Below are positions 12,963 to 33,900 of a stretch of 64,000 bases of DNA, piece by piece (the first letter of the stretch is position 1; every line of letters starts with the position of its first letter). A program made the translations under genes and the position numbers. The DNA is taken from NCBI GenBank assembly GCA_023053545.1, contig JAKZAN010000006.1:3291001-3355000 (forward strand), given 5' to 3'. The notes beneath the pieces are model-generated. The model had not been told where the DNA came from. It made no database searches and saw only the letters and a list, made by a program, of their open reading frames with translations. This stretch comes from Lepidurus packardi. Lineage: Eukaryota; Arthropoda; Branchiopoda; Notostraca; Triopsidae.

Positions 12963-15900
12963 TATTAAAGCAGAAGTTTACTCCAAAGTATTGAACGTTT
13001 GATTCAAGATATACTAATATATACATGGGTGAGAAACTTTATTTTTGTACTACCTTGACTCAACCATATTTGATCTTTACTCACTATTGAATGTTATTAC
13101 GATTGTCATTCAAAAAAGTTAAAATACACTACGCATTTTAAAGCGTACATCGTCATTTTGAGCTTAAGAACTTTTGTTAACAGATATATCAATAGTGGGT
13201 AATTAAGAAACGTCACATGGACGGGCAACCAATTGGTTTTGGTTCACATTCTAAGCAATGGGGCAGTTGGACTTGCCCATTTGTGTGCCTGGCAGAAATT
13301 TGAAAATGGTTCAAGTCGGGCTGGTTTTCTTAGCTCTTTTCCCGCAAGTCTATTTCTAGGAGGGGGGTCCAGACGTCGGCTCAAGGTTGAAAAGTTTGAG
13401 GGCTTGTTCCTTACACATTGTACATAGGAGATCTATGCCATGACTATTGTTTGGGAGTCCATTCATTGCTTTGGAGTCCATACAACTATTTCCATGTAAG
13501 CTTGCTCTCTTTCTTTTATCGCGCATTGCTCGAGCATTGCCTAAAGAATGAGAAAAACGGTTCAGGGGTGGGCTGGCACTTTGCACAGGCTCGATGCCAC
13601 ACGACAGGTCTATTGAATCTCAATTAAGCGTAAAAGAAGGCATTTCCTTTTAAAAGAACTAAAACAGCCCACCCAGAAACTCAGCTTTAAGAAAAGGAAT
13701 TCGAATTTGTTTACTTGGCACGGGTTTGAAACATTTCTGTGAATTTTTGCCTTATAGATCATCTTCAGTACGACTGTGAGTAGGATCTCGGCGGTGAGCT
13801 TAAAAAAAAAAGAGGTTTAAGTCGAAAGGCTTAAAAGAATTAGGAAGCTGAGACCGCCGTCAAAAGGTATGCGCTGATGGCTATTGCTTGAAATGTCATC
13901 AAGAAAAGAAAGAGAGATCAAAAAAGCTTTGAACGACCTTTCCCCCCAAGGAAGAGGGGGTGCCCATTGACGAGATGAAGACTTGAAGACAGACCATCCA
14001 GTGGTCATTAGCTGTTTCTGTTGGTTTGACCGCTGGGAAAGTGTCACGAACAGACCCGAAAATCTATCGTCTTTAGTGGTTCAAGCAACTTTTTTCTGAC
14101 ACTCAAAATCCACAGGCATGCATAGGTACCAAAGTCTGGGCTGACTTTAATCCTCTGCTGGCGTTCCACGGACTGCACCCTGTTCGGTTTGCTCTGCAGT
14201 ATATGACAATAGCACTACTAAGAGTTAACAAGTATAGAGACTTCACAAGTTTCCCCTTTTACGTCCCTGCCGCTCGTTATTATCTTCTTTGAGAACAAAA
14301 CTTCTACTTGAAAAATGAGCCAAAGCTGTACACAGTATTCCCGGCTTGTCATTTTTCAATCAATGAGCGATGAGGCAGGGTTGGGCGATTATTCTCGCTT
14401 CTGCGAAGGAACGAAGATAAGTGAGAGAATCTCTCATCAAGCGTGTCGAGTACTCAAGTCTTCAGTTTAAGACGTCCGAACCCTGTCATCAACACTAAGC
14501 TTGGCCTGGATCAAACACCATGACCATTAATGACCTATGTACGACCGTATGCTTCACGTCAGGTCAGGCATCTACTCCAAATCAGGCCCACTTGGGTCTA
14601 GTAATCCTGCTCTTTCTTGGACGTATTATTGTAATTGCCTCCTATTAGCTTATGATTTCTAGGTCTAGGTCACCTCAAGTAACCCATAACTACACTTGTT
14701 TGTAAATCACTAAACGATCATCTATTTTCCTGCTTAATGGTTCGCAATTTCGCCAAAAAATAATTTTCATTTATAACACCATACCAAACGTAGTACAGAA
14801 AATTAGACCGCTGTTTGTGAGGATATGATGTTCGTGTTACGGATGTGTGCTTGTCAACAGCCATACAGAGGCTAGAGATGTCGTTCGATTTCAATGGTCA
14901 AGCTTGGCACTTTTGAGACAAGTCGTGCCGAAATAGTCTCCCAAGTATCCGTGATGAAAATCTTCTTTGGAATGTCACTTGCTGGGGAAAATTGAGATGT
15001 CATTGTAAACGCGGTAGGGAGCTGTTTGCTTGACCTGTTTGGGGCACCACGAGAGGTATATAGGCAGAAGATCGAGCATGATTTGGACTCCCAGCTAATC
15101 CCAAGTTAAAAGGAGTTCTCAGACCACAGTAGACGTAGGCTTCCAATCGTTTGGCTTTATGGTATCTTTCACGAGAAGTCAGTGATCATTGATCTGTGAA
15201 TCGACACGCCAAAGATGAAGATCTACTACTAAGTGAAACGCGAAGCGCATCAGCGTTAAAGGTCGTCGACCTATTATTAGTACCCTTATCGTATATAAAT
15301 ATAATGAGCAGCTGACACAAAAAGGTCAAGGATAGGTCAATCACGGTAAAGCTGGGTAAACAACCATCCTCGTGGTATAAATACGGCGGTTTTCTCGAGC
15401 CAGGTGATCCTAAAACAAAACGTGGATACGGCATTTGTGCCTGCTACACTAAAAATCTGTATCATGACAATAAAGGCCAACGGAGGCTAGTAATTAAGAC
15501 ATAAAACCGACAGCTTAATTTTACCTCAAATGATATAAAAATGAGGATAGGCTCGCGTGCTATGCCTAGAAATATTTTTTTATCGCTTCATACTTATTGG
15601 ATAATTTTTTTTAACAACAAACTTCGTGGCTGAAACCCATTATCACAGTTTCCTTTCGGGTACGATCAGAAGAGATGGTTAAATATTTCTCGCAGTGCAG
15701 AGTACGTCGAATCAGGCAGGAAACACGGAACTATGGGCCAGATTGTGATAGTTCACCGGAAAAGAGTGCGGGAGGGGAAAGGGGACGAGCTGTGTTAGAC
15801 GAGGTTCAAAGGTTATAACGGGGATTTTTCCAAAAGGAATTAAAATACTCTGCTAAAAACTAGGGGGTTATCTATCCGCGATGCAAGGTGTCACACAAGG

Positions 15901-16246
15901 GGAAACCTGGTGGCGGATGTTGGACAGAAATGACCTCTGCTGTAAGAAGGGCTTGTTTTCTCGTTTCCGTGCTGGCTTTCCTAACTATCATGTAAGCTTG
16001 GTCACTTCCGGATGCGCGAAAATCCCGGATTACGTAAAAGCCCTTTTTAACACTAACGTCTATTATTAGGCGCTTATTCTACAAAGTGTACTTTTCTTTT
16101 TCATTCTTCGATTCTCCCATGAGGTTGCTTTGTCACTTTTGAATTAGGAGTAACTTCCCTGAATAAGGAAACCTCAATTCTTTTTAATGCAAATGTCTTT
16201 TATTTGTCCTCTATTCTACACGTCTTTTTGTGGACTTCATTCGTCT
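12963..16246. other. Intergenic stretch between ChaC and INO80 3' ends
   Basis: Lies between two convergent genes. Several open frames of 60-80 codons occur on both strands, none with recognisable similarity or exon structure. No RNA gene or mobile element was recognised. Confidence 0.6.
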
Positions 16247-16252
16247 TTTATT
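16247..16252 (-). promoter_or_regulatory. Polyadenylation signal of INO80
   Basis: AATAAA on the minus strand about 20 nt past the INO80 stop codon. A second copy lies at 16198-16203. Either would give a very short 3' UTR. Confidence 0.6.
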
Positions 16253-16271
16253 TTTGAGGTGACACACGTCA

Positions 16272-27163
<10,892 letters not shown>

Positions 27164-27522
27164 TGGTAATGTTTGGAACCATAATCTAGAAAAAAGCAAA
27201 AGTTCCTTGTATCGGTAAAAGCAAAGCTTTTTCTCTTCAAGGCGGTGCACTATTTGCTGTTTGTTAATGAGGTACGACTTCTTCCCGCTTTAGCGCTAGT
27301 TCGCTGTTCCTTCCTTGTCGACCTATTCATGTGAAGGCGTACATTTAGCGGCCATCATCCTTTACGCAAAACCAATGAGACATCTTCAAATCTACCTCAA
27401 GAACGTCTGTCGTCGAGTCCTAGCGAATGGTTATCGAGGAATTTAGAATCAGTATCAATAGCTTTGTTATTGTCTTTTTCCGCGTTTTTTTCAGCTAAGC
27501 TTGTAAGAGTTTCGTTTGAACG
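27164..27522. promoter_or_regulatory. Divergent promoter region between INO80 and RBBP5
   Basis: Only 359 bp separate the two start codons, so both 5' UTRs and any shared promoter must lie here. On the INO80 side, an AG after a pyrimidine tract about 20 nt upstream of the ATG could be the acceptor of a 5'-UTR intron. No TATA box stands out. Confidence 0.7.
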
Positions 27523-29567
27523 ATGAATTTGGAATTGTTGGGTAAGATGACAAATTCCAAGTCCTTTTATTGATTCGTAATGTTGTATCCCTTTCTAGAA
27601 TCCTTTGGTCAGAACTATCCGGAGGTAGGCAAACATGGTCCCCATTAGGACCGGATAGAGCCAAGAGGAACATCACGATTAAACTATAAATATATATCTA
27701 ACGTGTTTTTATTAGGAATTTAATGGAACACTTGATTGTATATCACAAGCTGTTACTTGCCAGTTCAATCGCAGAGGTACACTCTTAGCTGTAGGCTGCA
27801 ATGACGGACGCATAGTCATATGGGATTTTTTGACCAGGGGCATAGCCAAAGTCATTACTGCCCATGTGCACCCGGTTTGCAGCCTTAGGTACGTTGCTCT
27901 GCTATAATATATATACTTGCCCCTAACTTCTCTCTATTTTTTATGGTATTTTCTGACACTATAGTTGGTCGCGTACTGGCCATAAGTTCGTAAGTGCATC
28001 TATAGACAACACAGTTGCAGTTTGGGATATATCAAGTGGAGAATGTGATCAGAAATACCGGTTTCCTTCTCCTATCCTCAAAGTCCAGTTTCACCCAAGA
28101 GAAGCAAATTTGCTCTTGATTTGTCCAATGCGCCATGCAGCAATACTGCTCACAATCGACGGCGGACACAAACTAGTGCCCTTGGATGGCGACGAGGTGT
28201 TATTAACACCTGTATGACTTTTTAACTTGCTAACCTTCAATACTTTTCATATTTACAGTCTGACTTAAATATTGTAGCTTCATTTGACCGTCGGGGAGAG
28301 CACATTTACACAGGAAACTCCAAAGGGCGAGTCTTGGTACTGGGTACCAACAATTTAGAACTGAAAGCGTCTTTCCGAATAACCCAAGGTACCACATCAG
28401 GCACAGCCGTCCGAAGTATAGAGTTTGCTCGCCGGGGAGAGTAATACCATTTTTTAATCTGTACGTATGGTATTTAATGTTTTTCCTCAGCTGTTTTTTA
28501 GTAAACAGTGCTGATCGGATAATTCGCTTGTACGATGCCAAAGAAATTCTCACCTGCGGTAAAGATGGAGATCTGGAGCCAATGCAAAGGTTGCAGGATC
28601 TTGTCAACAAGTATGGATTTGGTGATTCTTCAGCAAGCAATTAAGCCAATACTTAATTCTTGCTGCTATTGACGTTTAGGACGATGTGGAAGAAGTGTTG
28701 CTTTTCCGGAGATGGAGAGTATATTTGTGCCGGTTCTGCAAGGCAACATGCTCTTTATGTATGGGAAAGAAGTATTGGTAACTTGGTGAAAATTTTGCAC
28801 GGAACCAAGGGCGAGCTTTTACTGGACGTGGTCGTAAGTATTCAATCTAGCTTAGACAATCAGACAGTTCCCAAAAGCCCTTCTTCAGTGGCATCCTGTT
28901 CGTCCAATCGTGACGTCGGTTTCGTCGGGTGTAGTGAGCATTTGGGCTCAGAATCAAGTTGAGAATTGGTCCGCCTTCGCACCCGATTTCAAAGAATTGG
29001 ATGAAAATGTGGAATATGAAGAACGTGAATCAGAGTTCGATTTAGCAGACGAAGATCGCTCGGTCACATTGAATGAAAAGAGACAAGAGGAAGATTTGGA
29101 GGTAGAAGAGCTCTTAAATTAAAAGTTGCAAATCTAAACATCGTGACCCTTAGGTTGACGTAACGAGTGTTGAGGCAGTGCAAGCCTTCTGCTCTTCAGA
29201 CGAAGGCGAAGATGAATCGAACATGCTGTTGTACTTACCGTCGGCGCCAGAGATAGAAGAAGACGTAGCTGACACGGGTGAAGAACCCGATGTTGGTAAG
29301 CGCCATGGTAACCAAAAAGAAAATACGTCTCCAAAACGTAAGCGCACCAAGACTTACGACATCTCTTTAAATGACGCTCCGATGGACGGTAATACCAGTT
29401 CTCGCTATGTTTGCAGTTTTATTAGTTCTGTTTCGATATGTCTAGAAGTGCATCCTCTTCTAAGTAGTAAGAATAAGGAGAAAGCTGCATTAGGTGGCAA
29501 GAAGGTTGGTAGACCTCGAGGCAACAGTGACGGGAAACGAATGGACAGACTTAAATCTGGCAAATGA
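27523..29567 (+). CDS. RBBP5: RBBP5, WD40 subunit of SET1/MLL (COMPASS) histone H3K4 methyltransferase complexes
   Basis: Part of the WDR5-RBBP5-ASH2L-DPY30 core that activates MLL/SET1 enzymes on H3K4. Exons: 27523-27541, 27599-27624, 27716-27888, 27965-28196, 28259-28440, 28491-28610, 28680-28833, 28889-29101, 29154-29388, 29446-29567. The product is about 491 residues, against 538 in human. The start [16 protein letters not shown] matches the family exactly in layout. WD blocks include [30 protein letters not shown] and [20 protein letters not shown]. The activation segment is [13 protein letters not shown], followed by [24 protein letters not shown] and a basic AT-hook-like GRPRG near the C terminus. 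The exon 4 donor could be at 28196 or 28211, five codons apart; 28196 fits the family better. It shares its promoter region with INO80. Confidence 0.96.
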
Positions 29568-29786
29568 CATGTTTTTATTTCGTACAATACATTTTTTACT
29601 AAAACGATGACCGGATGGTTTGCGTCACATCAGTTTTCACTGCAGCTATTTATAAACTTGTTCACGTTAGACAAAGGCATATCCCAGAAGGGATCAATAT
29701 TCCAGAGAAATGCGCGCGCCAACATACACTGATCCCTTTTTGCCTGAACATGCATCCACGGATACAGGCATCTTCCAGTCTTCGCA

Positions 29787-30183
29787 ATGGCCACGGCAGC
29801 AGAATCCACGTACTCAAGTAATAGATTTAAATTTATATATATTAAGTAACTAGAGTTGAAAGTGCGACACTTGTATTATAGTGGACGACTGGGACTTGAA
29901 GGATCCCATTACTTCTGAGTCCGTCCAAGAGCTACGCCAAAGACTTCGTGCCATGAAACAGATTGTGGCTGAACAAGAGAACCATATGGAAAGTACAGGG
30001 AATCACTCTTTACTAGGAAAACCATGTCGCGGCAATAGAACCGAGTTACCGGTCGACAATGGCAACTTCCTGAGCATTGTCTTTGGGGGAATGTTAGTAG
30101 TCGTCTTAGGAGTGAGTTTTTACGCATTCCAAAATTTGTACAACGCGATTATGAAACGTGCGTACCCAATCACACCTCCCTAA
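29787..30183 (+). CDS. Small predicted tail-anchored membrane protein, family not recognised
   Basis: Two exons, 29787-29817 and 29882-30183, with a phase-1 junction (donor GTAATA, acceptor TATAG) give 110 residues. The N terminus is acidic (MDDWDLKDP), followed by a predicted amphipathic helix or coiled coil (ELRQRLRAMKQIVAEQENHM) at about residues 24-45. A Cys/Arg/Asn-rich spacer leads to one strongly hydrophobic segment, IVFGGMLVVVLGVSFYAF, at about 75-93, then a short basic tail (YNAIMKRAYP). There is no signal peptide, so a tail-anchored topology with the N terminus in the cytosol is likely; the target membrane cannot be told. It starts 220 bp after the RBBP5 stop. The long uninterrupted frame plus a phase-consistent first exon support it as a real gene, but I have no homologue to name. 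Confidence 0.7.
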
Positions 30184-30406
30184 TTCGAATACCCAAATGA
30201 TGCGAAATCTTTGCCATACTCCAATCCATTACCCCATCGAAAGTAACAAGCTCTACCCACTGCAAAATTGAAACGCATTGTCTTGGCTCATCGATCAATC
30301 CAAGTTTCCAAGCTCAATTTTTCCTTTATAAATCCCCGCCAAATAGAAAAGAGCGTGGTAAAACAAACTTGCTTGAATCCGTCTGTATGCCCATCATCTA
30401 CCAACA

Positions 30407-30412
30407 AATAAA
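30407..30412 (+). promoter_or_regulatory. Polyadenylation signal for the small membrane-protein gene
   Basis: AATAAA about 225 nt past the stop codon. It lies within 31 nt of an opposing signal for the SR gene (30438-30443, minus). Confidence 0.55.
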
Positions 30413-30437
30413 AAGCGAGTTTAATGTCACTAAATTC

Positions 30438-30443
30438 TTTTAT
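30438..30443 (-). promoter_or_regulatory. Polyadenylation signal for the SR protein gene
   Basis: AATAAA on the minus strand, about 470 nt past the SR stop codon and downstream of the second H/ACA RNA, so the 3' UTR or a 3'-UTR intron would contain that RNA. Confidence 0.55.
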
Positions 30444-30551
30444 TGATTTCTCTGGAACACTTGAAGTCACAATATCAAAACTTGTCACTCAATGGACAAG
30501 AAAAACGGGTTTCCCTCCGAACCAATGAAAATAAAGGATAATTAGTCAAAT

Positions 30552-30697
30552 GCATGTTCCCTGGCTTACGGCACATTCTAAGCCTTAGAAATGACTTGAA
30601 TGCTTCCTGCCAGGGACTTTAATTTGCCCTGTCGAATTTGTTTGGCACTGATCTGTCTTCTATAAAGAGAAGACCCAGCGTGGCGACCAGGACAAAT
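30552..30697 (-). ncRNA. Box H/ACA snoRNA, copy 2 (3' UTR/intron of the SR gene)
   Basis: Two-hairpin RNA in the sense direction of the host gene. The 3' hairpin is closed by TCCCTGGC/GCCAGGGA and followed by ACA (30557-30555) three nt from the predicted end. The hinge AAATTA fits box H (ANANNA). The 5' hairpin has a GTCTTCT/AGAAGAC upper stem. The 3' pocket has guides AGGAA and GCCG, and the right guide starts 15 nt before ACA, as the family rule requires. It lies after the stop codon. A strong GTAAGT donor at 30886-30881, 23 nt past the stop, suggests a 3'-UTR intron. The 5' end is approximate. It is homologous to the copy at 31476-31622. Confidence 0.82.
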
Positions 30698-30880
30698 TTA
30701 AGGATGTTTAAAATAAAATAATTAACCAAAATAAAGTCAAGTTGGAAAAATCGTCACATTTTCATTTTCAAGCTACAATTCTGTGGTATGGGGGGAAGAA
30801 TCAGCAATAAATGGAGAAAGGGGTAAGCAAAAATAGAATGCTAAGCGACGCCAACAATTACAACCATCGTCACGAATTGA

Positions 30881-30886
30881 ACTTAC
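30881..30886 (-). promoter_or_regulatory. Candidate 3'-UTR splice donor of the SR gene
   Basis: GTAAGT lies 23 nt after the stop codon on the minus strand. A junction this close to the stop would not be expected to trigger nonsense-mediated decay, and splicing here would place the downstream H/ACA RNA in an intron. The matching acceptor is not certain. Confidence 0.5.
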
Positions 30887-30909
30887 GGTCACGCTCTCGG
30901 GCTTTGCTC

Positions 30910-33900
30910 TTAATCATCCCTAGGACTACCTGAGCGAGAGCGCGATGCAGAGCGCGAGCGTGAACGGGACCGCCCATTGTCAGCATCACGTACTCTGTCG
31001 TCATCGCGATCATTGTCGATCTTGCTTCTGCGACCTTCTGAAGTATCCATTTCAGCATGGCCATTACGACCCGGGCTAGCACTACGGCTTCGACTGTGGG
31101 AACGCGAGCGTGATTTCTCCCTACAAATCAAAGAAAACAATTTCCGTTAGAATTGCTTCTTTTATCGTTCTGAACAATTACTGTAAACGTTTTCTTTAAA
31201 AGCATCAGTACACGTTGGGATATTAAATTGACATCAAAGAAATCAGTCCCGAAAGAGAGTCATCATTCAAAAACTCGTCAAGAACCTCTACTATATAAGA
31301 AATTGGCTTACTTGGACTTGGAGCGGGATTTAGAGCGAGAACGACTTCTAGACTTGGATTTGGAGTGCGATCGCGATTTGGAACGGTCGACAATCGGACG
31401 AGATCTGTAATTGAAAAGCAAAAAACTTTAAGAAAACGGACAAGTGTTTAAGACAGCATAGAAAAGGTGTACAAATTATGTCCCCTAACTTACGGCACAT
31501 TCTCAGCCACTGTCGACTCGAATGCTTCCTGTTAGGGGCTTACTTTACCCTGCCATTCAAAATAAGTTTGGCACTGGCTGTCTTTTATGATTAAAAGACC
31601 CAGCGTGGCGACCAGGGCTTATCTTCTTAACGAGTAAGACATAAATGGTTTACCTGGACTTTGAGCGAGAGTTCGAACGAGACTTGGACTTGGATCGGCT
31701 CTTAGACTTGCTTCTGGACCGACGACTACGGATCAGAGAAATATAAGAATTAGAATCACCGATAGCACAGCTAGTGAAAGTTGTCACGATTTAATTCATC
31801 AGTAACATAAGCTAACATCAGTAAAATCAGCCCCGAAAGATGGAAAACCATCACGTGAAAATTATAATAAATAACACGCTTTTAAATTCTTACCTGGATC
31901 GAGAGCGGGAACGCGACCTCGACCTGGACCGGCGGCGAGAGCGTGATCTGGAACGCGAGCGGGAATCCGAGCGAGAACGGGAACGTTTGCTACCGCCTTT
32001 GCCTCCTTTCCGGTCTTCGATTAGACGAATTCGCCGGCCGTTCAATTCGGAATCATCCAGCTTTTCAACAGCATTTTTCATGTCCGAGTACGAAGCAAAC
32101 TCCACCACACTAAGATAAAAAAAAATAGTTAATTAAACACCGAAACGATCTCTTGTTGTACGCAATAGTGGAAAATGCTTACCCTTCATTGCGGTGTTGT
32201 TTATGGGCATCAGCATACGTAACTTCTCCAGCTTGGCGCATAAAATCTTTCAAATCCTTCAAAAATAAACAACAAGAAGACCGTAAATTAGTAAATTCCA
32301 TTCCTTTACAAGCGTAACAGAATTTAAAATGTAACGAGCCCCCCACCCCACCCTCCCAAATCGCGTCTTCGTTTGGGTCCCTAGTTTTCCTTGTCAATGC
32401 AGTGGTAAAGGGATGGACTTCGTGGCTCGTATTTGCGTCAAGGGTTAGAGATATCAGAGCTTTAGCATCTCCATTGTTGGTTCAAATGCAGGTACTAGAT
32501 TGGCTGCTCAGTTCCATATCGTTCCACAGCTCTCGGGTCCTCCGGGTAAGGTCAGGGTCAGACAGGCTCATTTCTCTCACTGAAGGTCCTCGGTTCGTCC
32601 AAAGGATTTAGGATCCAGGAAAGTTGCAGAAGCCCGCCCAAAGACATAAGCTCCCTTGCATTTAATTATAGGCACGCAAAAGCGCACTTACTAAGGGTAA
32701 CAAGGGTTAGTTTGAGGTGTGGAAGGTATGGGGGTTACGCTAGGGAGGAATGTAGGCTGTGAAGGTCAATGTTTTCAACTTTTTGTTTAAGACCCATATC
32801 GGGATTTTGGTCTAACATGTTACCTGTTCCCTGGAGCCTGACCCGAAGATGACCTGCTAGATTGGCATTTGGCACTGACTTAGGCAATAAGATGGCATGG
32901 CTACGATTTTGGGGAGCAAGAAATGGAGCGAAGGTGGAACCACGCCCCAGAGGCTCTGTAACCAAGGTGATAACTGCACGGACAACATATGATCTGAAAC
33001 AAAACTGTTTAACATGACGCCCCCAGAAATAAGCTGTCAATTTCTGTCTTCGTATCATTGGCCTCATTTCCATGTCAGTATGATTTCGCCCACTGCCACC
33101 ATTAGCGTCTTGCAGAATCGCTGGTTTTTGATCGAGATATCGTTGAGGGGGAATAGGAGCTTAGTGTTGACATGGCACGTCTCAATGTCTGGTCGGACCA
33201 GAGGTGGCTAGGAAAATTGCGCCTTGGACTTGGCAATGGATTGTAGACACCATCTCATCATGTGACATCACACACCCAAGCAGTTAAGGAATGGACCCAA
33301 AGGTAAACCCGTGCTCGGCCTCTTACGTTTGTCTCTTTCAGCCTCGCGCCCTGACCAGCACACAATCTCGCCTCGGATTCTTGAGGCCGCAACAATAAGA
33401 TGGAAGGACCCAAAAAAATACTATGTCAATAAGATGACATGCGTAAAAACTAAACTTAAAACTTTTCTTTTTGAGCTTCAAAAAAGTTGGCTATAACATA
33501 ACATAACTGCGGGCAATTTACAGGCAAAATGCAACTAGAGAAGGGAACAAAAAAAGGTTGGCGTACCTGCCAGCTAACTCGAGAAGATAGGTTCTCCACC
33601 AGCACGCGATATTCTGTACGTTGAGGCGGACCATACCTGATACAAAAAATTAAATCATTAATACGAAATAACTATTCGATGTGTAAGATTTAAGAGTACA
33701 CAAAATTTAGAAAATGTATAGAAGACAAAGTCTATAAATGTTTTATATTACTTGTCTTGGCCGCGGCCCCGGTTGTCTTGACCCCGGGAACTGCGTCCGG
33801 ACTCCCTATATAGCCAGAAACAAGTATCACAAATTTGCTCAAAATAATGCATGGATCTCTATGCTATCACAGCCTTTAAAGGCTTAGCTAACATAAGAGG

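Noticed and set aside
31228..31410. Open frame rich in DLERERD, plus strand
   Set aside because: Antisense of an RS-repeat exon; Arg/Ser codon repeats read as charged repeats on the other strand.
33240..33270. ATGATGA on the minus strand in SR intron 4, a possible third C/D snoRNA
   Set aside because: No D box within the usual 60-100 nt and no terminal stem.
33311..33496. Frame ending in KTKLKTFLF, reminiscent of LINE reverse-transcriptase C-termini
   Set aside because: The similarity is a few residues only; no reverse-transcriptase motifs or poly-A tail nearby.
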